The notes: generated by a model not told the origin, from the sequence alone. Counted from the stretch's first letter, positions 8,741-16,329 are shown. The stretch is DNA of 29,094 nt from RUG11690 sp045616665 (GCA_045616665.1 JAZLHE010000011.1:1-29094), one strand, 5' to 3'. Numbers and translations are program-made.

Positions 8741-9139
8741 TTATTGAACATTAATTTTCATAGTCAAAACATTGCAACCATCTTTGAAACTGTATTGGAC
8801 TTCATCCATCATCTGCTTACACAGAAAGATTCCCAAGCCACCAATAGGACGTTCTTCCACCGAAAGTGTGACATCCGGATCTGACTTTTCCAATGGATTA
8901 AAAGGTTTTCCACCATCTTTCAAGATGATAGACAACTGATTGCCGTCTTTTTTGGTTTCGATTTCAATATATCCAAGTCCTTCTTTATAGGCATAATTCA
9001 CGACATTTTCAACGGTTTCTTCCACACTGAGTCGGATCTTGAAACACAAATCGTCGTCATCAGGCATATCTTCGGACTGCATTAAATATTCCACGATTTC
9101 TCCACATTTTCCCACAATGGGTTCAAAACGTTTTATCAT
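8741..9139 (-). CDS. GHKL anti-sigma-factor-type serine kinase (RsbW-like)
   Basis: This 132-residue protein is one HATPase_c domain of the RsbW/SpoIIAB class. The N box is RLSVEETVENVVNYAY (about 36-51), the G1 box LKDGGKPFNP (about 73-82) and the G2 box GGLGIFLCKQM (about 99-109). Such kinases bind ATP, phosphorylate a STAS antagonist and sequester a sigma factor or other target. The downstream SpoIIE phosphatase is the natural opposing enzyme. The gene follows mtnN by 11 bp. The target partner is not identifiable here; Bacteroidota variants may control something other than a sigma factor. Confidence 0.88.
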   Translation of the reverse strand: MIKRFEPIVGKCGEIVEYLMQSEDMPDDDDLCFKIRLSVEETVENVVNYAYKEGLGYIEIETKKDGNQLSIILKDGGKPFNPLEKSDPDVTLSVEERPIGGLGIFLCKQMMDEVQYSFKDGCNVLTMKINVQ

Positions 9140-9150
9140 TTTTCAGCAAT

Positions 9151-9915
9151 TTATATTGATTCTTTTATTTTTTTTGTTAGTTCTACAATAATGGACTTGG
9201 AATAGACATTGGCCACGAAATGGATGAATTTACCGAAATCCACGCGCGCGTCGTGATCGGCCTTGTCGGAGATAATACGGATAACCGTGAAAGGCAAATT
9301 AAATTCCGCACATACCTGCGCCACGGCAGCACCTTCCATTTCCACGCACTTCACCTCCGGCAGCAAAGCTATCAGCTCCTGACGTTTTTCATCCGTACTG
9401 ATAAACTGGTCGCCGCTGGCCACGTCACCACTGATCAAAGTGGGACGAATAAAGCTAAATTCGCGATAGGCCTCCTCTCCGACAATCATCCTAAACTCAC
9501 GCTTCAAAAGTCCATCGATGGTTTGCATGGCCAAGTTGGTCAAGTCCTCGTCAGTTGGCAAATAGACTTTGTCGGTCAAGGGAATTTGAAAACGCGGAAT
9601 AATCGGACGAGCGTCCAAGTCGTGCTGCACCAAACGCTTTGCCACTACGATGTCTCCCACGTTGAGTTCATCGGACAAAGCACCGGCCGTTCCAACAAAA
9701 ACCAAATGGCTGATATGGAAATGTTCCGCCATCAACGTAGCCGTAATGGCAGCAGCCACCTTTCCCCACTTGGAAAAAGAAACGACACAATCCACCCCAT
9801 TCATTTTTCCTTCGTAGAAAACACGATCTGCGATTTCCCATTTCACGGGGTTTTCCAATTCATCCATCACCATCGTGATTTCTTCTTCCATTGCTGCTAA
9901 AACACCTAATTTCAT
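9151..9915 (-). CDS. mtnN: 5'-methylthioadenosine/S-adenosylhomocysteine nucleosidase
   Basis: The enzyme hydrolyses the glycosidic bond of methylthioadenosine and S-adenosylhomocysteine to release adenine, in methionine salvage and methyl-cycle detoxification. The family pattern is clear: GVLAAMEEEI at the N-terminus with E12, VFVGTAGALSDELNVGDIV, ISGDVASGDQF, CVEMEGAAVAQV with E194, and IISDKAD with the catalytic D217. At 254 residues it is slightly longer than the usual 230. It is the first gene of the five-gene unit. A -7 box at 9934-9941 leaves a short leader. Confidence 0.92.
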   Translation of the reverse strand: MKLGVLAAMEEEITMVMDELENPVKWEIADRVFYEGKMNGVDCVVSFSKWGKVAAAITATLMAEHFHISHLVFVGTAGALSDELNVGDIVVAKRLVQHDLDARPIIPRFQIPLTDKVYLPTDEDLTNLAMQTIDGLLKREFRMIVGEEAYREFSFIRPTLISGDVASGDQFISTDEKRQELIALLPEVKCVEMEGAAVAQVCAEFNLPFTVIRIISDKADHDARVDFGKFIHFVANVYSKSIIVELTKKIKESI

Positions 9916-9933
9916 AATTTATCCAATTTTTTG

Positions 9934-9941
9934 CAAAAGTA
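9934..9941 (-). promoter_or_regulatory. Predicted -7 box of mtnN-partner switch-alarmone operon
   Basis: TACTTTTG on the minus strand, 18 bp upstream of the mtnN ATG. No other convincing TAnnTTTG was found between mtnN and the hydrolase gene, so one transcript is plausible. Confidence 0.6.
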
Positions 9942-9994
9942 CAAAAAAAGAACTAAAGTATATATCTATTGGTAGAAACAATTCATAAATTTCA

Positions 9995-10043
9995 ATTTCT
10001 TTGGTTACTTTCTTTGCCACCCAAAGAAAGTAACCAAAGAAAT
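9995..10043. repeat. Perfect 22-bp inverted repeat with 5-nt loop (REP-like)
   Basis: The arms 9995-10016 and 10022-10043 are perfectly complementary around the loop CCACC. The arm core is GGTTACTTTCTTTG. A related shorter palindrome is at 12415-12445. It lies between the mtnN promoter and the transposase remnant. There is no T-tract, so it is not a classic terminator. Confidence 0.9.
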
Positions 10044-10089
10044 GTTTTGCCGCTAATCAAGCGTTTGCTACAAATCGGGCAGTTGGCGG

Positions 10090-10480
10090 CTAAACGCTGA
10101 AACTCGCGGGCCTCGCAAGAATGCTCTTCTTGTACTCGTCCTTTTCCATATCGCTGAATTTTTTGTAGTTGCAACGTCTGAACATCGTCTCGAAAAAGGA
10201 ATTGCCGCCCGCCTGCATCGGCGGCTCCGTCATCTTGCGCATGTTGTTGAACACGTGCGCAAGGATTTCCTGCGCCGTCTTCGGAACCTTCTTTTCGCGT
10301 GCAAAGATGCCTAATTCTACGATACAAAACGTCGGGTTGTCGGAAATAATGTTGCCGAAGTCGTGCCCATACGTTCCGACAGGAAGAGGTTGAGCAGGTA
10401 TTTCAGTTACTCCTGGCAGCCATCCGACCCAAACCGCCGCTTAAAGCCAAAGTCCGACAGCGGGTCAATGTATGATTGGT
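10090..10480 (-). pseudogene. Remnant of PD-(D/E)XK nuclease-family transposase (Rpn-like)
   Basis: Read on the minus strand, a start-proximal piece at about 10480-10370 gives YIDPLSDFGFKRRFG, then an in-frame TAA (10407-10409), then KYLLNLFL. This is the conserved N-terminal pattern of the family. After a frame change the rest (about 10360-10090) reads NPTFCIVELGIFAREKKV and later FNNMRKMTEPP and FFETMFRRCNYKKFSDM. That matches the C-terminal third of such proteins. Roughly the middle 100 residues, including the nuclease core, are missing. With an internal stop, frameshift and deletion it is a pseudogene. The 28504 gene carries a better preserved relative. Confidence 0.75.
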
Positions 10481-10508
10481 GTAGAGACGCAGTGCACCGA
10501 ATGCTGAA

Positions 10509-11849
10509 TTAACGTACAAGTTCAATTTTCTTGATGGTAATTCCTTCTTGGGTATAGATTTTCATTATATACAATCCTGATGTAAAATTAGACATTGATA
10601 TGTTCACATCATTTCCATTGACACTGACGTCCTTCATCTTTTGCCCCGAGATGTTATAGATTTCTACACGAACAATATCGGCCTGCGAACTAAGCTTTAC
10701 TTCATCATATACCGGATTAGGATAAATACGTGTTTCCACCGACAAATGCCCCTCAACGGCATCACTTTCCATAATCATCACATTGGAAAAAATCACTTGA
10801 GCCAAACTACCCTCATAGGCAAAAGCCAACTTCACATTGGATTCGCCAGCCAAACTACTCAAATTGACTGTCGCAGAAGTTCGCTGGAAGTTTTCAAATG
10901 GACCATAATCACTCAATTTCCACAACGGCGTGCCTGAAAAAGTTTCTCCACCATCAACACTTGCATAAATGCGCAAATCAACATATTCATTATCAACATA
11001 CGAAAAATTACTCATAAAATCGATATTCATAGCCAATGCCTGATGATAATTGCTGAAATCCAAGGTCTTCGTGATTAATTTTTCCGTTCTGTCATACGAA
11101 GTACCCGAACAGGAAGCCCACGTTCCATCTAAATAAAAGAGTTTCCAGGTGGTATCGATATTGGTAAAATCAATGTTCCAACATTCGGGAGGAAAACAAC
11201 CCGATGAAAAATCTTCAGTCCAAGGCAAGACCGACACTGCGTCGGTGCAATTGTCTTCACTACTGGCGATGGTCAGATTGTCGATGTAAAGATAATATTT
11301 GTCGGAAGAGGCATACTTGATGGCGATATAGGTGGTTCCTTCCGGGAAGGTTTCGGAACAAACGCCACCAGACGTGGGAATACTCAGCACCGACATCCAA
11401 GTAAATGCCGAAATGTCATCCGTAGTAGTGGAATAGCCCAACTGCAGACTTTGACTTTCATACAAGCTCCTCGCGTCAAAGCTAATATTCACAGAAGACG
11501 CAAGAATCGGCAATTCGGGTGTAATCAGATATTGGGCAAAATTACCGGAGGCAACAGGAATCATCGAACTGAATCGGAAAACGAAATTATCGCCATCGGC
11601 ACAAGGCCCCAAGACTGCATTATTGCCATTATTGGGATCAGCACTATAATATTGCCAGCAATCGGCCAAGTCGTCAAACGTTTCCACAATCGGAAGAGTT
11701 ACGTGTTCGCAGTCAACGGAAACCGCATTATCAGTCAATGAACTGGTATTAGCCCAATAAAAATCGTTACGACTATTCGAGAAATTTTGAGCAGTCAAGC
11801 CGCAGGTCAAAGTGACAAACAGCACAAATAAAGTAATATTTTTTCTCAT
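10509..11849 (-). CDS. Secreted cleaved-adhesin-like protein with type IX sorting tail
   Basis: The start is taken at 11849 (MRKNITLFVLFVTLTCGLTA, a good signal peptide). The longer reading from 11894 would begin upstream of the -7 box at 11884-11891. The product has 446 residues. Two jelly-roll, choice-of-anchor-J-like segments lie at about 45-205 (ETFDDLADCW...YLITPELP) and 210-365 (EDFSSGCFPPECW). Residues about 373-446 are a type A sorting domain (RIYPNPVYDEVKL...GLYIMKIYTQEG...KIELVR), expected to direct export by type IX secretion and removal of the tail. The substrate or ligand is unknown. It lies inside the repeat-rich region between two transposase remnants. Confidence 0.87.
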   Translation of the reverse strand: MRKNITLFVLFVTLTCGLTAQNFSNSRNDFYWANTSSLTDNAVSVDCEHVTLPIVETFDDLADCWQYYSADPNNGNNAVLGPCADGDNFVFRFSSMIPVASGNFAQYLITPELPILASSVNISFDARSLYESQSLQLGYSTTTDDISAFTWMSVLSIPTSGGVCSETFPEGTTYIAIKYASSDKYYLYIDNLTIASSEDNCTDAVSVLPWTEDFSSGCFPPECWNIDFTNIDTTWKLFYLDGTWASCSGTSYDRTEKLITKTLDFSNYHQALAMNIDFMSNFSYVDNEYVDLRIYASVDGGETFSGTPLWKLSDYGPFENFQRTSATVNLSSLAGESNVKLAFAYEGSLAQVIFSNVMIMESDAVEGHLSVETRIYPNPVYDEVKLSSQADIVRVEIYNISGQKMKDVSVNGNDVNISMSNFTSGLYIMKIYTQEGITIKKIELVR

Positions 11850-11883
11850 CTTTAATAATATATACATTACTGATTTAATACGG

Positions 11884-11891
11884 CAAAAATA
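11884..11891 (-). promoter_or_regulatory. Predicted -7 box for 10509-11849 gene
   Basis: TATTTTTG on the minus strand, 34 bp upstream of the ATG at 11849. It fixes the start choice for this gene. Confidence 0.6.
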
Positions 11892-11998
11892 CAAATAAAA
11901 TTATTGCCGCCCGCTAAACATTTTTATATTATCCACATTTGTCAAAAAAAACACTACTTCATCTTTTTGCAGAATTATCACTTAAGTTTTGTAAAGAG

Positions 11999-12027
11999 AT
12001 TCCGACTTCGCCACGCTTCGTCGGAAT
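11999..12027. repeat. Hairpin with 8-bp arms
   Basis: ATTCCGAC (11999-12006) pairs perfectly with GTCGGAAT (12020-12027) across 13 nt. It is the first of a series of small inverted repeats in this gene-free stretch. Confidence 0.6.
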
Positions 12028-12125
12028 GGCGCGAAGCATTGGACAAGATGTGGCGGCTGGCACCAGTGAGACCTACGGTCAGAGGCGTTTCCCGTGCGGA
12101 AACAACCACCCCGGCCTGACGGCCA

Positions 12126-12277
12126 CCCCTCCAAAGGAGGGGAATTATCAGCATCTTGGTTTCCTTAACCCTCTACCCTCTACCCTCTACCCTCTACCCT
12201 CAACCCTCTACCCTAACCCCTAAACAACGTTCGCTCATTCGTCAATTCCTTAAAAGGAGGGGAATTATCAGCATCTT
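12126..12277. repeat. 25-bp direct repeat, first copy in a CCCCTCC hairpin
   Basis: The segment ending in GGGGAATTATCAGCATCTT occurs at 12133-12157 and again at 12253-12277, 120 bp apart, with 25 identical bases. The first copy also closes a perfect 7-bp hairpin, CCCCTCC-AAA-GGAGGGG (12126-12142). The second copy has lost the left arm. The spacer holds the heptamer tract. Confidence 0.85.
12167..12224. repeat. Heptamer tandem tract (CCCTCTA-type)
   Basis: About seven degenerate 7-bp units of CCCTCTA/CCCTCAA/CCCTAAC follow one another. The type resembles telomeric repeats but here is an internal simple-sequence tract. A second tract lies at 12781-12832. Confidence 0.85.
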
Positions 12278-12414
12278 CTCAACCTTCTTACCTTTGCGCC
12301 TTCGCACGCTGATGTAGGACACCACCCATTCACAACCTGCGCCGCAACGGATGTCGGCATGCCTCCCCGCGGCACTTTATATCCTCCGCCTTCTAAGCGG
12401 AAAACCTTTCTTTG

Positions 12415-12445
12415 GTTACTTTCTTTGGGTTATAAAGAAAGTAAC
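12415..12445. repeat. REP-like palindrome, 12-bp arms
   Basis: GTTACTTTCTTT (12415-12426) and AAAGAAAGTAAC (12434-12445) are perfect complements around a 7-nt loop. The left flank TTTCTTTG continues the sequence of the 9995-10043 palindrome, so the two are relatives. It directly precedes the transposase 3' remnant. Confidence 0.85.
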
Positions 12446-12598
12446 GGAAAAAGGGACTCGCCGAAGGTGAGGTAAAGGGAAAAGCGGAAGGAAAAGCTGA
12501 AGCCAAACTGGCCATGGCGAAAAGTATGCTTGCTAAGGGCATTGACTTGGACACGATAATATCTATCACGGGCCTGACGGCTGAAGAGATTATTTGAG
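12446..12598 (+). pseudogene. C-terminal remnant of PD-(D/E)XK nuclease-family transposase
   Basis: In one plus-strand frame the sequence reads GLAEGEVKGKAEGKAEAKLA, then MAKSMLAKGIDLDTIISITG, then LTAEEII and a TGA stop at 12596-12598. An E/G/K/A-rich repeat followed by a MLAKGxxxxxIxxITGLxxEEI ending is the typical C-terminus of Rpn-like PD-(D/E)XK transposases. Nothing upstream continues the frame: a TAA and the palindrome interrupt it. The strand is opposite to the 10090-10480 remnant, so these are two separate relics. Confidence 0.75.
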
Positions 12599-12601
12599 GT
12601 G

Positions 12602-12711
12602 GCTTCTCTCCGAGAAGCTTGGATGCCCGACTATGACGTTACCTCCACATAGCGGACTTCACTTCGTTCGTCCTGATGTGGAGTTATGAAGACACGTTCT
12701 CTCCGAGAACG
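12602..12711. repeat. Pair of covarying mini-hairpins flanking a larger stem-loop
   Basis: Hairpin one is GCTTCTC-TCC-GAGAAGC (12602-12618) and hairpin two is CGTTCTC-TCC-GAGAACG (12695-12711). Both are followed within a few bases by GGATGCCCGA. Between them CTCCACAT (12643-12650) pairs with ATGTGGAG (12676-12683), with an inner GGAC/GTCC stem. They are dispersed-repeat-like structures after the transposase remnant. Confidence 0.7.
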
Positions 12712-12750
12712 AAAATGGATGCCCGAACAGCGGATACGCGGCGCTCGAAC

Positions 12751-12778
12751 AGTAGAGACGCAGCGCCACGTCTCTACT
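12751..12778. repeat. 10-bp inverted repeat AGTAGAGACG
   Basis: AGTAGAGACG (12751-12760) pairs with CGTCTCTACT (12769-12778) across 8 nt. A half copy, GTAGAGACGCAG, lies at 10481-10492 beside the other transposase remnant, so this is a dispersed element in the region. Confidence 0.75.
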
Positions 12779-12780
12779 AT

Positions 12781-12832
12781 TCCCTTAACCCTCAACCCTC
12801 AACCCTCTACCCTTAACCCTACACCCTAAACT
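12781..12832. repeat. Second heptamer tandem tract
   Basis: Degenerate CCCTCAA/CCCTCTA/CCCTTAA units, about six to seven in a row, start right after the 12751-12778 hairpin. Same unit type and orientation as the 12167-12224 tract. Confidence 0.8.
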
Positions 12833-12942
12833 TAAAAAGAGGGAAATAATCGAGACAATAGCCATTTGAACGAAGGTTAATAATGTGGGGTGAAGAAGCA
12901 ACTCCTCTCCTTGACAAAAGCAGAATGGCAGATTTTCAGACA

Positions 12943-12977
12943 CAAAAAAAGGGGCGGATTTCCATCCGTCCCTTTTT
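12943..12977 (-). terminator. Intrinsic terminator of the 13004-16264 gene
   Basis: On the minus strand, 27 bp after the stop codon, AAAAGGGACGGAT pairs with ATCCGCCCCTTTT around GGAA, and seven Ts follow. The stem is strong with one mismatch. Confidence 0.85.
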
Positions 12978-13003
12978 AGCGACTAATATGTATGATTTAC
13001 AGA

Positions 13004-16000
13004 TTAGCGAACAACGTTGAACTTCTGAACTGAAGTACCGTTTTCAGTGTTAATCTTCATCAAATACATACCGTTAGACAAGTTGCTGACGCTGATAGCG
13101 GTTTGAGTACCGTTAGCAGTGTAGTTAGCCACTTTCTGACCAGCGATAGTGTAAATTTCAACACCGTTGATGTTTGAAGTAGAGTTAACATTGATTACAT
13201 TGTTGGCTGGGTTAGGATAAACCACCGTGCTGTTGTTAGCCACTTCTTGGATACCAGTACCAGCGGCAACAGTAATATCGTCAATCTTCATTCTGAATAC
13301 GTCTGTACATTCATTATGAACGAAAGCGATATAAACGTTTTGTCCGGCAAATTGAGCCAAATCAACATTTCTTTCAGTCCAAGCGTCAGTACTGATAGTT
13401 TCTTCATATACAGAAACGAAGTCGGCAAGGTCAAGAGTTGGAGAAACCATTACTTCATAATGATCATCTGGGTAAGAAGGATCTTGAGCAGCAACCCACC
13501 ATCCAACGTATGCACCTTGGGCAGGAATAGCCAATTGAGGAGTGATCAACCAGTTGTCTGGGGTAAGTATCTGGCCTAAAAAAGAAGAAGAAGAGTAGCA
13601 ACCAGCACCAGTATGGGCTTCGCCAACAGATTCCATAGACCAAGTATAACCATCACCGTCATTGTCGATATTGCTCCAGCAATCAGTCAATTCTGCTTCG
13701 AAATCTTCAACGAAAGGAAGAGCTACAGGGTTTGAACAATCAATTGCGTTACCAGAAACTGCGATATCAGCAGTCGTAGTTCCGCTGGTCAAAGTAACAA
13801 TACCAGAATGTGAACCGGCAGCGGTAGGATTGTATCTAACATAGAGATTTCCCATAGTAACAAGACCTGCATTTGTGATGGTGCAGATTGAAGCAAATGT
13901 ATTACCATCCGATGAAACTTCAAATTGAGCAGGAGCGACAACCGTGATATCTTCAGTCAAAGCCATTGCTGAAACACTAGCAACTTGAGCTGATGAAACA
14001 GAACCTGCCATAGCAGAGAAAGACATAGAAGTCGGATTCACTTCCAATAAGGTTTCACTAGCTTCTCTAATGGCAAATTCAGAAATGTATAATTTATACA
14101 TATCAGCATTTGAAGTACAATGAATAGCAACTTGATAGTTACCAGTATATTCGCTTAAATCAACAACCAATTCTTCGGCAGTAGTATTGCTAACTGTCAT
14201 TACTTCAGTAAGGGCACTTTCGGTAGAACCTTGCTTAATGAATACCTGGAATGTTTCAGGAAAAGTTGCACCGGCAACACTGTAGTTAAAACTTAAATAT
14301 TGAGCACCCGTAAGGGCAAGTTCTGGAGAAATCAACCAATCGTCAGCTGCATTGGCGGCACTATATGAATACGTAGCAGTTCCATCACCAAGGACAAATG
14401 TTTTGCCGTCATTATTTGCATCATTAACCGTCCAGCAAGGCAAGGTTTCTGAAGTTCCTTCAAAAGATTCAGTGAATGGGAATTGATCAATAACATTACA
14501 TTCAACAGCAACACCAGATACTTCAATAGTATCTGCCAATGTTGAAGTGCTAACGCTTACGATAGCATTATCGCTACCAGCAGCCAAAGGAGCATATTGA
14601 ACATAAATAGTATCATTAGACAACATACCTGTGGGGGCAGGAATTGTAGCCGTAGTACCGAAATTGATTCCGTCAACAGATACAGCGAAAGGAGCTGTAG
14701 TAGAAACAACAATATCTTCGGTTACAGCCATTGTTGACACAACAACAGCTTTATCCACATTATTACCTGCAGGAATAACGCCGAAATCAAGTTCATAATC
14801 ACTTAATTCCAAAGTTTCTTCAGCATTAAAAACGTTGAAGTTGGTAATAGCGAGGTAGCCACCATTAGGATCCGACTCTGCCTTAATGGCCACTTGGATA
14901 GTTTGTCCTGCAAAGGCAGAAAGATCAACTGTTTGCGTTGTCCAATCGTATGGTTCAACTTCTTGTGTAGGAACAACTTGAGTTGCAGTAGCGTATGTTT
15001 CGCCTTCAGGAATTACATATACGGAGAATTTTTCAGGAATAGAAAGCATACCCCAATAAAGGTATGTTAAATAGTCAAAAGAAGCCAAAGTGGTTTCGGT
15101 AGCAGGAAAGGCAGGAGAAATCAGCCAATCGTTTGCGTTATTGACAGTATCCGTAGCGGACACAATATACATAGCAGCGGGTTCACCCAAGAAATAATCA
15201 GCCACCGCAGGATCTATATTAAATTTTCCGTATCCTTCTGCATCACCATCAGCAGCAACGTCAACAACTGTCCAACAATTAGCCAAAGCTTCATTGCTGA
15301 AATCACAGAAATAAGGCAATGTGATATTATCACAATCAATGGCATTTGCATTCACGGTAATAGTCACGTCAGTAGCACCGGCACTGGCAAGTGTAATAGT
15401 TCCCGTTACAGGACCAGCAGCCGTAGGTGCATATTGAACATAAAGGGTACCACCAGCTGCAGCAAGAGAAGCCGTTGTACTCCAGGTATTACCATCAGCA
15501 GAAACTGCAAATGGAGCAGCGGTAGTGGCAGTGATGGCACTGGTAAGGTTATAAGCCACAACATTTGTTTGCATAGTAGCAGTAGAATTAGCCATAATGG
15601 TAGCAAAATTCATAGTTTCTGAAACTTGAATAGTAGGTTCCGTAGGTTGATAGAATATGCTAAAATCATCCATAAAAAAGCCAAAAATATCATCAGAAAC
15701 GACATTAATGGCAACATACTTAGCATCTGCAGGAATATTGAATGTATGTTCAGTCCATTCGACTTCACTCACGCTCAATGTTTGAAGTAGGACAAACGCA
15801 TCCATTGCATTAGTAGTAGTAGAATAAAGTACACGAACTTCCTCTGGACCATAGTTACCCACAACCTCTCTTGCATAAAAAGATACAATAGCAGCATCAG
15901 TCAGAGTCAATTCTGGAGTTACAATCCAGTCGTTTGTGGTTGTTCCTGAAACAATTTCACTTGGAACTGCATCCCAAACAGCAAAAAATTGATTACCAGA

Positions 16001-16264
16001 ATGAGGTGCCCAGTTTGCTGATTGACTTGGTGACACCTGAGAAGGATTCATAACGATACCGGAACCAACGTAGTATTGGTTAGTCCAAGTAGCACCACTA
16101 AGCGCGTAAGTAGAAGCTCCGTCGACATCGTAATAAGTCCAAGAACCAGTTGGATCTACCGTAAAAGCCGCATAATTCTCAAAATCATCTGAGAAAACCA
16201 CCTGTGCTTTAGTACAGAAAGTCATGACAAATAATGCCACAACAAGTGTAAAGATTTTTTTCAT
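13004..16264 (-). CDS. Large modular cleaved-adhesin protein with type IX sorting tail
   Basis: This 1086-residue protein has a signal peptide at 1-20 (MKKIFTLVVALFVMTFCTKA). By eye four cleaved-adhesin/choice-of-anchor-J modules alternate with three Ig-like spacers: modules at about 22-207, 316-483, 592-735 and 846-1003 with cores NDWIVTPEL, NDWLISPAF, DDWLISPEL and DNWLITPQL; spacers near 213-312, 485-590 and 738-843 (each with APFAVS-like and YVQYAP-like strands). The C-terminus (about 1013-1086, VYPNPANNVINV...GMYLMKINTENG...KFNVVR) is a type A sorting domain. Related modules in Porphyromonas gingivalis gingipains and HagA mediate haemagglutination and binding. The role here is probably surface adhesion or carbohydrate and host-matrix binding; the target is unknown. 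It is monocistronic with its own terminator. Confidence 0.9.
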   Translation of the reverse strand: MKKIFTLVVALFVMTFCTKAQVVFSDDFENYAAFTVDPTGSWTYYDVDGASTYALSGATWTNQYYVGSGIVMNPSQVSPSQSANWAPHSGNQFFAVWDAVPSEIVSGTTTNDWIVTPELTLTDAAIVSFYAREVVGNYGPEEVRVLYSTTTNAMDAFVLLQTLSVSEVEWTEHTFNIPADAKYVAINVVSDDIFGFFMDDFSIFYQPTEPTIQVSETMNFATIMANSTATMQTNVVAYNLTSAITATTAAPFAVSADGNTWSTTASLAAAGGTLYVQYAPTAAGPVTGTITLASAGATDVTITVNANAIDCDNITLPYFCDFSNEALANCWTVVDVAADGDAEGYGKFNIDPAVADYFLGEPAAMYIVSATDTVNNANDWLISPAFPATETTLASFDYLTYLYWGMLSIPEKFSVYVIPEGETYATATQVVPTQEVEPYDWTTQTVDLSAFAGQTIQVAIKAESDPNGGYLAITNFNVFNAEETLELSDYELDFGVIPAGNNVDKAVVVSTMAVTEDIVVSTTAPFAVSVDGINFGTTATIPAPTGMLSNDTIYVQYAPLAAGSDNAIVSVSTSTLADTIEVSGVAVECNVIDQFPFTESFEGTSETLPCWTVNDANNDGKTFVLGDGTATYSYSAANAADDWLISPELALTGAQYLSFNYSVAGATFPETFQVFIKQGSTESALTEVMTVSNTTAEELVVDLSEYTGNYQVAIHCTSNADMYKLYISEFAIREASETLLEVNPTSMSFSAMAGSVSSAQVASVSAMALTEDITVVAPAQFEVSSDGNTFASICTITNAGLVTMGNLYVRYNPTAAGSHSGIVTLTSGTTTADIAVSGNAIDCSNPVALPFVEDFEAELTDCWSNIDNDGDGYTWSMESVGEAHTGAGCYSSSSFLGQILTPDNWLITPQLAIPAQGAYVGWWVAAQDPSYPDDHYEVMVSPTLDLADFVSVYEETISTDAWTERNVDLAQFAGQNVYIAFVHNECTDVFRMKIDDITVAAGTGIQEVANNSTVVYPNPANNVINVNSTSNINGVEIYTIAGQKVANYTANGTQTAISVSNLSNGMYLMKINTENGTSVQKFNVVR

Positions 16265-16329
16265 AGGTTTTTGTTTTAAGTTAATAATAAATTGGCTTGT
16301 TTAAAATATCCTTTTCTACAAATATTTTG

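Larger units (their letters stand above)
11892..12942. other. Gene-free repeat-rich stretch
   Basis: No intact gene is supported here. The stretch holds dispersed hairpins, two heptamer tracts, a 25-bp direct repeat, a copy of the REP-like palindrome and the 3' end of a transposase ORF. Short open frames are low-complexity or repeat-derived and are not called. Confidence 0.75.

Noticed and set aside
9220..9900. 226-residue open frame on the plus strand opposite mtnN
   Set aside because: Antisense to a gene with all catalytic motifs; histidine- and glutamine-rich composition is typical of a shadow frame.
9995..10043. Strong palindrome as an intrinsic terminator
   Set aside because: No T-tract follows on either strand, and the sequence recurs elsewhere, which fits a dispersed repeat better.
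9992..10327. 111-residue open frame on the minus strand
   Set aside because: It is a frame-shifted reading of the transposase relic plus the palindrome; the true relic frame gives conserved motifs instead.
12167..12832. CRISPR array
   Set aside because: Units are 7 bp and degenerate without spacers of fixed length, and no cas gene is present. It is a simple-sequence tract.
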